Origin: CAWKDG01 sp963848355
Lineage (GTDB): Bacteria > Actinomycetota > Acidimicrobiia > Acidimicrobiales > UBA8190
Length of the DNA: 64,000 nucleotides
Direction of reading: 5' to 3'
NCBI GenBank assembly: GCA_963848355.1
Contig: CAWKDG010000001.1
Location: 62,001-126,000 of the forward strand
Under the pieces are notes generated by a model. It was given only the letters and a program-made list of their open reading frames with translations. It made no database searches and had not been told where the DNA came from. The position numbers and the translations under genes were made by a program. The first letter of the stretch is position 1; each line of letters begins with the position of its first letter. Below, one piece after another: positions 8,023 through 16,871 of this stretch.

Positions 8023-10578
8023 ATGGATGCCAACCAGCTCCGCTCGGCTTTCACCGGCTTCTATGCGGAGCGGGGCCATGTGGTGGTGCCGTCGGCCAGC
8101 CTGATCCCCCACGATCCCACCGTGCTGTTCACCATCGCCGGCATGGTGCCCTTCAAGCCGTACTTCACCGGTGACGAGGTGGCGCCGTGGCGCCGGGCCA
8201 CGTCGGTGCAGAAATGCTTCCGGACCGTCGACATCGACATCGTGGGCACGACGATGCGCCACTGCACCTTCTTCGAGATGCTCGGCAACTTCAGCTTCGG
8301 CGACTACTTCAAGGCCGACGCCATCCCCTTCGCCTGGGAGCTCTTCACCGAGGTGCTCGGGATCGACGGCGACCGCCTGTGGGTGACGGTCCACGAGACC
8401 GACGACGAGGCGGCCGAGATCTGGCTCGACGCCGTCCGCTTCCCGCCGGACCGCCTCCAGCGCCTGGGCGAGGACAACTGGTGGGGGATGGGCGACACCG
8501 GTCCGTGCGGGCCGAGCTCGGAGCTGTTCTTCGACCGCGGCCCGCAGTACGGCGCCGAGGGCGGGCCGGCCCACGGGGGCGAAGAGCGGTTCGTCGAGCT
8601 CTACAACCTGGTCTTCATGCAGATGAACCGTCTGCCCGACGGGTCCCTCGTGGACCTGCCCACCAAGAACATCGACACCGGCGCCGGCCTCGAGCGCAAC
8701 CTGCCCGTACTCCAGGGGGTGGAGTCGCTCTACGACACCGACGTCGTGCGCCCCGTGCTGGCCCGGGCCGAGGAGCTGACCGGGGTCCGGTACGGCGCCG
8801 ATCCCCACAGCGACGTGGCCCTGCGGATCCTGGCCGACCACGCCCGGGCCATGGCCATGCTGGTGGCCGACGGCGTGCTGCCGTCCAACGACGGCCGGGG
8901 CTACGTCCTGCGCCGCGTCATCCGCCGGGCTGTGCGCCGGGCCTTCCAGCTCGGGGTCATCGAACCGATCACCCCGAGCCTGGTCGCCGCGGCCGCCGGG
9001 GTCCTCGGCCAGGCGTACCCCGTCCTCACCGACGAGCTCGATCTCATCCAGGCCACCGTCGAGCGTGAAGAGGGGAGCTTTCGTCGCACCCTGGCCTCGG
9101 GCTCGGTCATCTTGGAGGAGGCGTTGGCCACCGGGACCGGCACGGTGTCGGGGGATCTCGCCTTCCGTCTCCACGACACCCACGGCTTCCCCATCGAGCT
9201 GACCATGGAGATGGCGGCCGAAGCCGGGGCCGAGGTCGACGCGGCCGGGTTCGAGCAGGCCATGGCCGAGCAACGGGAGCGGGCCCGGGCCGACGCCCGC
9301 GCCCGGAGGGCGTCGGCGGGGGAGGAGGCCGTCTACCGCGAGCTTCTCGACAGCGCCGGACCGACCGTCTTCACGGGCTACGTCCACGCCCAGGATCCGA
9401 CCACGGTGGTGGCCGTGATGGAGGGGTCGGAACCGGGGACGGCCGAGATCGTCCTCGACCGCACCCCCTTCTACGCCGAGTCCGGGGGCCAGGTGGGCGA
9501 TACCGGGACGATCACCACGGAGACGGGACGAGCCGTCGTGCGCGACACGCAGAGCGTGCTGCCCGGTCTGATCGTCCACCGCGCCCGGGTCGAAGGTGAG
9601 CTCTTCCCCGGTCAGGATGCCCTGGCCGCCATCGACGTCCTCCGGCGCGACGCCACCCGGCGCAATCACACGGGGACCCATCTGCTGCACGCCGCCTTGC
9701 GCGAGGTGCTCGGCGACCACGTCCGCCAACAGGGTTCCAAGGTGGCGCCCGACCGGCTCTACTTCGACTTCTCGCACCACGAGGGGGTGCGGCCCGAGGC
9801 GCTGACCGAGATCGCCCGGATGGTGAACACCCAGGTGCTCGGGGACGACGCCGTGGAGATCATCGAGACCTCCAAGGCCGAGGCCGACGCCATGGGGGCC
9901 CTGGCCTTCTTCGACGACAAGTACGGCGAGCGTGTCCGGGTGGTGCGGGCCGGGTCACGGTCGACCGAGTTGTGCGGGGGGACCCATGTCACCGCGCTCG
10001 GGATGATCGGCCCCGTGACCATCGTGTCCGAGGGGTCGATCGGGTCCAACACCCGTCGTCTCGAGGCGGTGACGGGGGCGGGATCGCTCGCTCTCGTCGA
10101 GGACCGTCAGCGCGAGCTGGCCGAGGCCGCCAAGCTGTTGCGCGTCGAGCCCGCCGGCGTCGTCGACGCGCTCGAGCGTCTCCTCGAGCGCCAGCGGCAG
10201 GCGGACAAGGAGCTCCAACGCCTGCGCGGTGCGTCCCTCGATGCCGAGGCGGCCCGCCTGGCGTCGGGCGCGGACGACGGGACGGTGGTGGCGCGCGTCG
10301 ACGGTCTGACCTCGGACCAGCTCCGTGACCTCGTCCAGGCCGTCCGCCGCCTCGGGCCGGCGGTGGCCGTGGTGGCCGGGTCACCCGACGGGGCCAAGGT
10401 GGCGCTGGCGGTGGCGTCGGGTGGGTCGGTCGACGCCGGGGCCACGGTGAAGCGGTTGGCCGCCGCCGTCGGCGGTGGCGGTGGGGGATCGCCCGAGCTG
10501 GCCGTGGCCGGCGGGAAGGATGTCGCCGCCATCGACGACATGCTGGCCGAGGCGCGCCGGACGCTCGCCGGCGCCTGA
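8023..10578 (+). CDS. alaS: Alanyl-tRNA synthetase
   Basis: Class II AlaRS of 851 residues, slightly shorter than typical (about 870-890) but complete. The catalytic core begins at the N-terminus (FYAERGHVVVPSASLIPHDP; TTMRHCTFFEMLGNFSFGDY). The cis-editing domain carries the zinc-type motifs H549-x3-H553 (NHTGTHLLHAAL) and C651-x3-H655 (LCGGTHVTALG). A C-terminal DHHA1-like domain, ending in GGGSPELAVAGGKD, completes it. It charges tRNA-Ala and removes mischarged Ser/Gly. The ATG fits a leaderless start. ruvX starts 2 bases after the stop, so alaS-ruvX-mltG-aroE form a tight operon. Confidence 0.98.
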   Translation: MDANQLRSAFTGFYAERGHVVVPSASLIPHDPTVLFTIAGMVPFKPYFTGDEVAPWRRATSVQKCFRTVDIDIVGTTMRHCTFFEMLGNFSFGDYFKADAIPFAWELFTEVLGIDGDRLWVTVHETDDEAAEIWLDAVRFPPDRLQRLGEDNWWGMGDTGPCGPSSELFFDRGPQYGAEGGPAHGGEERFVELYNLVFMQMNRLPDGSLVDLPTKNIDTGAGLERNLPVLQGVESLYDTDVVRPVLARAEELTGVRYGADPHSDVALRILADHARAMAMLVADGVLPSNDGRGYVLRRVIRRAVRRAFQLGVIEPITPSLVAAAAGVLGQAYPVLTDELDLIQATVEREEGSFRRTLASGSVILEEALATGTGTVSGDLAFRLHDTHGFPIELTMEMAAEAGAEVDAAGFEQAMAEQRERARADARARRASAGEEAVYRELLDSAGPTVFTGYVHAQDPTTVVAVMEGSEPGTAEIVLDRTPFYAESGGQVGDTGTITTETGRAVVRDTQSVLPGLIVHRARVEGELFPGQDALAAIDVLRRDATRRNHTGTHLLHAALREVLGDHVRQQGSKVAPDRLYFDFSHHEGVRPEALTEIARMVNTQVLGDDAVEIIETSKAEADAMGALAFFDDKYGERVRVVRAGSRSTELCGGTHVTALGMIGPVTIVSEGSIGSNTRRLEAVTGAGSLALVEDRQRELAEAAKLLRVEPAGVVDALERLLERQRQADKELQRLRGASLDAEAARLASGADDGTVVARVDGLTSDQLRDLVQAVRRLGPAVAVVAGSPDGAKVALAVASGGSVDAGATVKRLAAAVGGGGGGSPELAVAGGKDVAAIDDMLAEARRTLAGA

Positions 10579-10580
10579 TC

Positions 10581-11012
10581 GTGCGCGTGGCGGCCATCGA
10601 TCTCGGCTCCCGCCGTATCGGCGTGGCCGTCTCGGACGGGAGCGGCACCTTGGCCTCGCCCCGGTGCACCGTCGAGCGCAGCGGTGACCCCGAGGCCGAC
10701 CGCGCCACCGTGGTGGCCGTGGTCCTCGAGGCCGAGGCCCGGCATCTGGTGGTGGGCCTCCCGTTGAGCCTCGACGGCCGTCGTCGGCGCGCCGCCATCG
10801 CCGCCGAAGAGGAGGCCACCGCCCTGCGGGTGCTCCTGGCCCCTGCCGGGGTGGCCGTGGAGACCTTCGACGAGCGCCTGACGACGGTGAGCGCCGAGCA
10901 GTCACTGGCCGCCGCCGGTCGCTTCGGACCGTCGCGTCGGCGGGTGGTCGATCAGGCCGCGGCCGCGGTGTTGCTCCAGGCCTGGCTCGATACCCGGCGC
11001 CCCCGCCGGTGA
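10581..11012 (+). CDS. ruvX: Holliday junction resolvase-like RuvX/YqgF
   Basis: RNase H-fold protein of 143 residues, the normal size. Visible motifs are the N-terminal AAIDLGSRRIGVAVSD with the first catalytic Asp, VVGLPLSLDGR, and FDERLTTVSAEQSL with the Asp-Glu region, then a final DQAAAAVLLQAWLD. The family is linked to 16S rRNA 5'-end processing and to Holliday-junction resolution. GTG start two bases after alaS; mltG begins five bases after its stop. Position between alaS and mltG supports the call. Confidence 0.93.
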   Translation: MRVAAIDLGSRRIGVAVSDGSGTLASPRCTVERSGDPEADRATVVAVVLEAEARHLVVGLPLSLDGRRRRAAIAAEEEATALRVLLAPAGVAVETFDERLTTVSAEQSLAAAGRFGPSRRRVVDQAAAAVLLQAWLDTRRPRR

Positions 11013-11016
11013 GACG

Positions 11017-12099
11017 GTGACGGTGCCGGCCGGCGGCGCCACACCCGGGCCCGGTGTCCGCCGCCGCCACCGGTGGCGCAGGGTGCTCCTCGTCCCCGCC
11101 GCCCTGGCGGCGGCCGTCGTGATCGGGGCCGTGGTCTGGTACGAGGGCCAGGTACACGAAGGGCCGGCGGGCCCGGCCGTCATCGTCGACGTGCCCGCCG
11201 GCGCGTCGGTGTCGGCCGTGACGGCCGTGTTGGCATGCCGGCAGGTGGTGGGGAGCTCCCTCGCCTTCCGTATCTTCCTCGCTCTGCACGGCACGCCGAC
11301 CGTCCAGGCGGGACGCTACGAGCTTCGCCGCCACCAGGCCTTCGGAGCCGTGCGCGACGAGCTCGCCGGCGGCCCTGACGTGTTCGCCGTGACGGTGATC
11401 CCCGGCACCACCGTGTCCGAGGTGGCCGACGAGGTGGGCGAGGACGTCCCGCGCTTCTCCGGCACGCGGTTCGAGAGCGAGGTGACGACGGGAACCGCTC
11501 GCTCACCGTGGCAGCCGCCGGGCTCGGTCAACCTGGACGGCCTCCTCGGGACCGGGACCTACATCGTCGTGCCCCAGGAGACCGAGTCCGAGCTGCTCGG
11601 GCAGATGATCGACCGTTTCGACGCCGAAGCCACCGCCATGGAACTCGCATCGGCGGCGGCGTCGGACGGGGTGACGCCGTACCAGGCGGTGACGGTGGCG
11701 TCGATCGTGCAGAAAGAGGCCATCTCGCCGGGCGACAGCGCCCAGGCGACCGCCGGCAATGTGGGTCCGGTGGCCCGGGTGATCTACAACCGGTTGGCCC
11801 GGGGGACACCTCTGCAGATGGACTCCACCGTCCTCTACGCCGAGGGCCGTGACGGTGGCCCCGTGACCCCGGCCGACGAAGCCACCGCGACGCCCTACAA
11901 CACCTATCTGCACACGGGGCTCACGCCCACCCCGATCTGCTTTCCCTCGACCCAGGCCCTGCGCGCCGCGCTCCATCCCCCCGCCGGGGACTGGCTCTAC
12001 TTCGAGCTCACCGCCCGCGACGGGACCGAGACCTTCTCCGACACCTTCGCCGGGCAGTTGGCGGCCGAGCAGCTGGCGCGCAGCCGGGGGCTCCCGTGA
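11017..12099 (+). CDS. mltG: Endolytic murein transglycosylase MltG (YceG family)
   Basis: Cytoplasmic-membrane lytic transglycosylase that cuts nascent glycan strands and terminates their growth. A basic N-terminus (RRRHRWRR) precedes one transmembrane helix (about residues 25-43); the rest is outside the membrane. The LysM-like subdomain is followed by the catalytic domain with Glu234 in ASIVQKEA, then RVIYNRLARGTPLQMDSTV and YNTYLHTGLTPTPICFP, hallmarks of YceG. 360 residues is normal for actinobacteria. Translationally coupled to aroE by a 4-base GTGA overlap. Confidence 0.95.
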   Translation: MTVPAGGATPGPGVRRRHRWRRVLLVPAALAAAVVIGAVVWYEGQVHEGPAGPAVIVDVPAGASVSAVTAVLACRQVVGSSLAFRIFLALHGTPTVQAGRYELRRHQAFGAVRDELAGGPDVFAVTVIPGTTVSEVADEVGEDVPRFSGTRFESEVTTGTARSPWQPPGSVNLDGLLGTGTYIVVPQETESELLGQMIDRFDAEATAMELASAAASDGVTPYQAVTVASIVQKEAISPGDSAQATAGNVGPVARVIYNRLARGTPLQMDSTVLYAEGRDGGPVTPADEATATPYNTYLHTGLTPTPICFPSTQALRAALHPPAGDWLYFELTARDGTETFSDTFAGQLAAEQLARSRGLP

Positions 12100-12989
12100 A
12101 CGGCGGGCTCCCGGAGCGTCGGTCGCCGTCGTGGCCGTCGGCGGCGTCCTCGGTCGTCGGGGTCATCGGCGATCCCGTCGCCCACTCGTTGTCGCCCCTG
12201 CTGCACAACGCCGCCTTCGACGCCATGGGCCTCGACTGGGTGTCCGTCGCCTTCCCCGTGGCCGCCAGTCGGGTGGCTGACGCCCTGGCCGGGATGAGGG
12301 CCCTCGGTGTCGTCGGGCTGTCGGTGACGATGCCCCACAAGCAGGAAGCGGCCTCGTTGGTCGACGAGTGCACGCCGGTGGCCCGCCGTCTCGGCGTCGT
12401 GAACTGCATCACCGGGACCGGCGGGCGTCTGGTGGGGGACTCGACGGACGGGGCCGGCTTCGTCGAGGCGCTGCGACGCGGGTCCGGCTTCGATCCCGCC
12501 GGCCGTCGGTGTGTGGTCGTCGGTGCCGGTGGCGCGGCCCGGGCGGTCGTCCTGGCCCTGGCCGACGCCGGTGCGCAGGAGGTGGTCGTGGTGAACCGCT
12601 CCCCGGTCCACGCCGCCGAGGCCGCCGCCTTGGCCGATGGTCGGGGACGGGTGGGCGCCGTGACCGACATCGCCGGGGCCGAGCTCGTCGTCCAGGCCAC
12701 CCCGGTGGGCATGGCCGGTGTCGGTGACACAGGCGACGGGTCCCCGTCGACGCCCTTCGACCCCGTGCATCTGCATCCGGGTCAAGTGGTGGCCGACCTC
12801 GTCTACCACCCCGCCGTCACCCCGCTCCTGGCCGCCGCTGCCGCCGAGGGGGCGCACACGCTGGGCGGCCTGGGCATGCTCGTCCACCAGGCCGCGCTGG
12901 CCGTGGAGCGGTGGACGGGGCGGGCGGCGCCGGTCGAGGCGATGTGGGCGGCGGTGCGCCGGGGGGGTGCCTCCACGACCGGTGGATGA
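12096..12989 (+). CDS. aroE: Shikimate dehydrogenase
   Basis: NADP-dependent reduction of 3-dehydroshikimate in the chorismate pathway. The N-terminal substrate domain contains VIGDPVAHSLSPLLHNAAF and LSVTMPHK with the catalytic Lys; the conserved Asp is in GDSTDGAGF. The Rossmann nucleotide loop is VVGAGGAARAVVLALADAGA. The C-terminal GGLGMLVHQAALAVERWTG helix is typical. 297 residues. The GTG start lies inside the mltG stop. A perfect hairpin overlaps the stop codon, so this is probably the operon end. Confidence 0.96.
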   Translation: MNGGLPERRSPSWPSAASSVVGVIGDPVAHSLSPLLHNAAFDAMGLDWVSVAFPVAASRVADALAGMRALGVVGLSVTMPHKQEAASLVDECTPVARRLGVVNCITGTGGRLVGDSTDGAGFVEALRRGSGFDPAGRRCVVVGAGGAARAVVLALADAGAQEVVVVNRSPVHAAEAAALADGRGRVGAVTDIAGAELVVQATPVGMAGVGDTGDGSPSTPFDPVHLHPGQVVADLVYHPAVTPLLAAAAAEGAHTLGGLGMLVHQAALAVERWTGRAAPVEAMWAAVRRGGASTTGG

Positions 12990-13011
12990 GCAGGGACACC
13001 GGTCGTGGAGG
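12970..13011 (+). terminator. Perfect 15-bp hairpin spanning the aroE stop codon
   Basis: CCTCCACGACCGGTG (12970-12984) is exactly complementary to CACCGGTCGTGGAGG (12997-13011), with a 12-base loop containing the aroE TGA. There is no T-run, as is common for GC-rich actinobacterial terminators. Confidence 0.65.
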
Positions 13012-13022
13012 TGTGAGATCCG

Positions 13023-13062
13023 CTCCGACCGACGGATAGCGGGGGGCACCCGCCGGTCGGAG
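13023..13062. terminator. Second hairpin between convergent genes
   Basis: CTCCGACCG-A-CGG pairs with CCG-C-CGGTCGGAG across a loop of about 14 bases, one mismatch in 13 positions. It lies between aroE and the convergent secreted-protein gene and could act in both directions. Confidence 0.5.
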
Positions 13063-13075
13063 GCGACTGAGCGAC

Positions 13076-14014
13076 TCAGACGGTCAGCGGAACTTGAGCG
13101 CCGATCGACAGGTTGATCCCCTCCAGATCGGCACCGTACGAGATCTCGACCTTCTGCTTGCCGGTCACGCCCGCGGGCACGGTGATGGTTCCGGAGATGG
13201 CCGGAGGGGTCAGGGTCGTCCCGTCGTAACTGGCCGGCGCCACGGTGACGGTGTTGGTCGCCGACACGCTGTCGTTTCTCCCGCTGAAAGTGACAGTGAT
13301 GACCGGTGGTGCCGCGGAGCCCCCGCCGAGCAGGGCTTCGAGCGACGCCAGCGTGGCCAACCACCAGTAGTGGGTGGACGCAGGGGAGTCGGACACCTTG
13401 ACCACGTCGCCGGGCTGCGCTTTCTTGGGTGAGAACACCAGTGACGGCGCATGGGTGGGGATGAACGGGTCACCGGCGTACTCGAGGACGGAGCTCCCGG
13501 CGGCGACGGGCTTCTGGGTGGTGAGATCGACCATGGCCAGAGCGCAGCCGACCAGGCCCATATCGAACTCCAGCTTGCTGGGAGGGCAGGTGGCATTGGG
13601 GTCGGTCGGTTGGAACGAGGGCACCGTGTACGTCTCGGTCAGGTCGCCGTTCAGGTCGGAGAGCACGGGGGTCAACGAGGCGGCGTCGACCTCGGGCAGG
13701 GCGGCCAAGGCGGCTTCGAACGTGCCGATCCCGAGGGAGCCGCCCGACAGCAGGGCAGCCGCCTTAGGGTCGATGCCGATGAGGAGGCTCGCCTGCAGGA
13801 GCAGATAGGGATGCAGCGCCGACAGGCCGGTGCAGCTGATCGCCACCTTGGTGCCGGCCTTGACGCCCGACACGATGGGGAGCGAGCTTCCGTTGAACGT
13901 GCATGCCGGCGTTGTCGTCGACGCCGCCGACGCGGTACCGACCGTGCCCACCGTCACGCACGAGAGAACCAAGACGACCGATGCCAACCTGACTGTCCAC
14001 TGACGACCCCGCAT
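13076..14014 (-). CDS. Secreted protein with CPP module and Ig-like domain
   Basis: 312-residue exported protein of unknown function. Start chosen at ATG 14014 because an AAAGGGG ribosome-binding site lies just upstream and the next residues form a signal peptide (RLASVVLVLSCVTVGTVGTASA, cleavage near ASA). The mature part begins CTFNGSSLPIVSGVKAGTKV, closely resembling the mature start of the protein at 35251, and contains CPPSKLEFDMGLVGCALAM, a variant of the CPP-x-C module found in two other proteins here. A second beta-rich domain follows (SLVFSPKKAQPGDVVKVSD). No catalytic motif or anchor is seen, so it is probably released or bound non-covalently. Confidence 0.85.
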   Translation of the reverse strand: MRGRQWTVRLASVVLVLSCVTVGTVGTASAASTTTPACTFNGSSLPIVSGVKAGTKVAISCTGLSALHPYLLLQASLLIGIDPKAAALLSGGSLGIGTFEAALAALPEVDAASLTPVLSDLNGDLTETYTVPSFQPTDPNATCPPSKLEFDMGLVGCALAMVDLTTQKPVAAGSSVLEYAGDPFIPTHAPSLVFSPKKAQPGDVVKVSDSPASTHYWWLATLASLEALLGGGSAAPPVITVTFSGRNDSVSATNTVTVAPASYDGTTLTPPAISGTITVPAGVTGKQKVEISYGADLEGINLSIGAQVPLTV

Positions 14015-14218
14015 CGCGGCGAACCCCTTTCCCGTTTGTGGGAGGACAGCGGCGTCGTGACCGCGCACCCGTGAGCCGAGCGCCCGTGCGCCGGCTGAGT
14101 TCCCCCGACCACTATCGGACAGCGGCGACATGGTCGACAGCCGGATACCACCTGGGTGGGGACAGGTGATTCCACTCGCAGGCGGCCCGGGTCGGCACTG
14201 CGCCGTTCCGGCGGTCGA

Positions 14219-15130
14219 TCAGGACGCGCCGCCGCCCGTCCCCGGTGGGTCGAAGACATGACGAGCGTGCAGGCGCCGGGCGATCTCCTCGCGCAACGCC
14301 CGGGCGATGCGCTCGCGCTCGGCCGACGGCGTCCGCACCGACACGCGGCTCGTCAACGTGTCGGCGTCGCTGGCCACCACGCCCCAGACCCGGGGGGTGG
14401 AGAGACACGACGCCGCGTAGCGGTCGTCACCGGCCACGGCGTCGGCGGCCTCGGCCACCGCCCGCAAGACGTCGTCGACGTCGGTGGCCGCCGGCACGGG
14501 GATGTCGACCATGGCTTCGGCCCAGCCGCGCGACGTGTTGGCCAGCGTCCGGATCTCCCCGTTCGGGACGAACCAGATGGTGCCGTCGACACCGCGCAGA
14601 CGGGTCACGCGCAGACTGAGATCCTCGACGGTGCCCGACGTGGTCCCGACGACGAGGGTGTCACCGATGTCGAACTGGTCCTCGATGATGAGCAGGAAAC
14701 CGGCCAGCAGGTCGCGCACCATGCTCTGGGCACCGAAGCCGATGGTGGCACCCACGACGGTGGCGCCGGCCAGCAGCGGTGTCAGGTTGATGCCGATGGC
14801 GCCGAGGGCCACGAAGACGGCGATGATCCCGACGACCACCCGCCAGATGTTGGCCACCATGGCGGTGATGGTCACCGCTCGCGCCGCCGCCCGCGGCGAG
14901 TCGGCGCGGCCGGCTGCCCGTCGGGCCACGGCCCCGATCCAACGCCGGATGATCCGGCTGCCGAACCACCCCACGGCCAGCGCCACCAGGAGGATCACCA
15001 CCACGGCCACCGGCTTCACCACCACCTGCTGGAGGTGACGGGCGGTGGCGTGGTCGACACCGACCCACACCAGGAGGTCGTAGAGCCAGCCCTGGTCGGC
15101 GATCAGCGGTGAGGTGGCGCCGGGGGACAC
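14219..15130 (-). CDS. MscS-family mechanosensitive ion channel
   Basis: Small-conductance mechanosensitive channel protein. Three membrane segments are visible: VVVILLVALAVGWFG, VVVGIIAVFVALGAIG and the Gly/Ala-rich pore helix GATVVGATIGFGAQSMVRDL. The beta domain follows (DQFDIGDTLVVGTTSGTVED; FVPNGEIRTLANTSRGW) and then an alpha/beta C-terminal domain. I chose GTG 15130 (303 residues) because upstream codons would run into the divergent rodA; longer starts up to 15241 are open. It releases solutes on hypo-osmotic shock in family members. Confidence 0.9.
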   Translation of the reverse strand: MSPGATSPLIADQGWLYDLLVWVGVDHATARHLQQVVVKPVAVVVILLVALAVGWFGSRIIRRWIGAVARRAAGRADSPRAAARAVTITAMVANIWRVVVGIIAVFVALGAIGINLTPLLAGATVVGATIGFGAQSMVRDLLAGFLLIIEDQFDIGDTLVVGTTSGTVEDLSLRVTRLRGVDGTIWFVPNGEIRTLANTSRGWAEAMVDIPVPAATDVDDVLRAVAEAADAVAGDDRYAASCLSTPRVWGVVASDADTLTSRVSVRTPSAERERIARALREEIARRLHARHVFDPPGTGGGAS

Positions 15131-15146
15131 GACCAGTATTCTGGTC
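15131..15146. promoter_or_regulatory. Palindrome between divergent mscS and rodA
   Basis: GACCAG-TATT-CTGGTC is a perfect 6+6 inverted repeat in the 31-base gap between the two chosen start codons. TATTCT inside it (15137-15142) could be a -10 element for rodA. An operator role is inference. Confidence 0.4.
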
Positions 15147-15161
15147 TGCCGGAGCACCTTG

Positions 15162-16298
15162 GTGAGCACGCTTCTCCCCCACCGTCCGTCTCTCGGGCGG
15201 CCACTGGTCCTCCGGGCCGATGTCGTGTTGATGCTCACCACGCTGGTGGTGGCCGCCGTCGGCGTCGTGATCGTCTATTCCTCGACGCGCACGCTGGCCG
15301 TGCTCGAAGGCCTGAGCCCGCACTACTACCTCTACCGCCAGGCGGCCTTCGTGGTCGTCGGGGCCGTGGCCATGGTGGCGCTGGCGGCCCTCGACTACCA
15401 CTGGTTGGAGCATGCCAGTGCCGTGCTCTACGTGGGGATCGTCCTCGCCCTGCTCGCCCTGTTCACGCCCATCGGGTCCACCGCCCTCGGAGCCACCCGG
15501 TGGATCGAGGTGGCCGGCATCCAGATCCAGCCCTCGTCGTTCGCCATCCTCGTGCTCATCGTGACGGTGGCCACCTTCTGCGCCCGCCGTCCCGAGGGTC
15601 TCGAGCGCCCGGACCTGATCAAGGTCCTGGCCCTGGCGGCCGTCCCCATCCTTCTCGTCGTCAAGCAGCCCGACTTGGCCAGCGGCATCGTGATGTGTGT
15701 CGTGCTGCTCGTCATGCTGGTGGTGGCCGGCATCCCCAACCGCTACCTCGTCCTGCTGCTCGTCAGTGCCGTCGTCGGGGGTTTCGCCGTCATCCACCTC
15801 GGCCTGCTCAAGTCCTACCAGTTGGAGCGGCTCACGGGCTTCTTGAACCAGAGCAAGAACCTGCAGGGCGACACCTACAACCTCCACCAGTCGGTGGCCG
15901 CCATCGGTTCCGGTGGCCTGTGGGGCAAAGGTCTGTTCCACGGGCCGCAGACCAATTTGAATTACGTCCCCTCGCAGTCCACCGACTTCATCTTCTCGGC
16001 CGTGGGCGAGCAATTGGGTTTCGTCGGGTCGGCCAGTGTGATCCTGCTCCTGGCCGTCGTGTCGTGGCGACTCCTGCGCGCCGCGCAGACGTCGCACGAT
16101 GCGTTCGGGCGCCTCCTGGCCGTCGGCTCGTTCACCTTCGTCGCCTTCAGCGCCTTCGAGAACGCCGGGATGTCGATGGGGATCATGCCGGTGGCCGGCA
16201 TTCCGCTGCCGTTCCTGAGCTATGGCGGATCGGCCATCGTGGCCTTCTTCTGTGCTGTCGGTTTGGGCGTGTCGGTCCACCTCAGGCAGAAGAAATGA
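15162..16298 (+). CDS. rodA: SEDS peptidoglycan glycosyltransferase, RodA type
   Basis: Polytopic membrane protein of 378 residues with about ten membrane helices, polymerising lipid II glycan strands in partnership with a class B PBP. Family signatures: GATRWIEVAGIQIQPSSF, KQPDLASGIVM, the extracellular loop GDTYNLHQSVAAIGSGGLWG, STDFIFSAVGEQLGFVGS and the final PLPFLSYGGSAIVAFF. Start GTG 15162 taken because GGAG lies about 9 bases upstream and the residues before it are not conserved in appearance. No PBP or MreBCD gene is adjacent. The stop overlaps the next gene (ATGA). Confidence 0.92.
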   Translation: MSTLLPHRPSLGRPLVLRADVVLMLTTLVVAAVGVVIVYSSTRTLAVLEGLSPHYYLYRQAAFVVVGAVAMVALAALDYHWLEHASAVLYVGIVLALLALFTPIGSTALGATRWIEVAGIQIQPSSFAILVLIVTVATFCARRPEGLERPDLIKVLALAAVPILLVVKQPDLASGIVMCVVLLVMLVVAGIPNRYLVLLLVSAVVGGFAVIHLGLLKSYQLERLTGFLNQSKNLQGDTYNLHQSVAAIGSGGLWGKGLFHGPQTNLNYVPSQSTDFIFSAVGEQLGFVGSASVILLLAVVSWRLLRAAQTSHDAFGRLLAVGSFTFVAFSAFENAGMSMGIMPVAGIPLPFLSYGGSAIVAFFCAVGLGVSVHLRQKK

Positions 16299-16861
16299 CG
16301 GAAACGGGGGCCGGGCCGGCGGCCCAGGGGCCGGGCCCGGGTCTGGACCCGGGGACGTGGCGATTGGCGGTGGTAGCCGGGGTGCGCATGGACATGCCGG
16401 GGGAGTACCCCGAGGTCCTGGTGCACGAAGCCGTGGCCCCCTGGCGCGAGCTGGCCATACCGGTGGGTATGGCCGAGGGCAACGCCATCGCCTACGCGTG
16501 GCGGGGACTCCCGACGCCGCGTCCACTCACCCACGCGCTGTTCACCGATGTCCTCGAACGTCATCAGGTGCAACTCGAAGCGGTCCGCATCACGGCCCGG
16601 CGCGGTCGGAGCTTCTTCGCCGAGCTCGACACCGTGGGCCCGAACGGTCGCCAGGTCATCGCCTGCCGCCCGTCGGATGCATTAGCCCTCGTCCTGCGGC
16701 AGCGGATGCCGACCCCGGTGCTCGTGGCCGACTGGGTCTTCGACCCCGGGGACCCGGACCCCGACGATTCCGCCGTCCCCACCCCGGTGGAGGCGCAGGA
16801 CGCGGCCAGCGCGGACCCACCGCCCCCTGCCGGTGCCGCCACCGACGGCCCGGCGACCTGA
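16295..16861 (+). CDS. Bifunctional nuclease (BFN, DUF151) domain protein
   Basis: 188 residues. The BFN domain occupies about residues 30-140: VLVHEAVAPWRELAIPVGMAEGNAIAYAW, TDVLERHQVQLEAVRITA, FFAELDTVGPNGRQVIACRPSDALALVLR. These resemble the DUF151 family, whose studied plant and thermophile members have nuclease activity; activity here is not shown. The N-terminus and the acidic Pro/Ala-rich C-terminus look disordered. It is translationally coupled to rodA by ATGA, and ends 10 bases before the convergent SEDS gene. Confidence 0.85.
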   Translation: MTETGAGPAAQGPGPGLDPGTWRLAVVAGVRMDMPGEYPEVLVHEAVAPWRELAIPVGMAEGNAIAYAWRGLPTPRPLTHALFTDVLERHQVQLEAVRITARRGRSFFAELDTVGPNGRQVIACRPSDALALVLRQRMPTPVLVADWVFDPGDPDPDDSAVPTPVEAQDAASADPPPPAGAATDGPAT

Positions 16862-16871
16862 GGTCGGACGG

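Noticed and set aside
7684..9780. A 698-codon frame antisense to alaS
   Set aside because: alaS is intact and fully family-like on the plus strand; the antisense product is a Gly/Arg/Val/His-rich composition typical of GC-rich antisense frames with no recognisable motif.
14661..16526. A 621-codon minus-strand frame overlapping rodA and mscS
   Set aside because: It is antisense to the intact rodA and has the His/Asp/Gly-rich composition of an antisense shadow.
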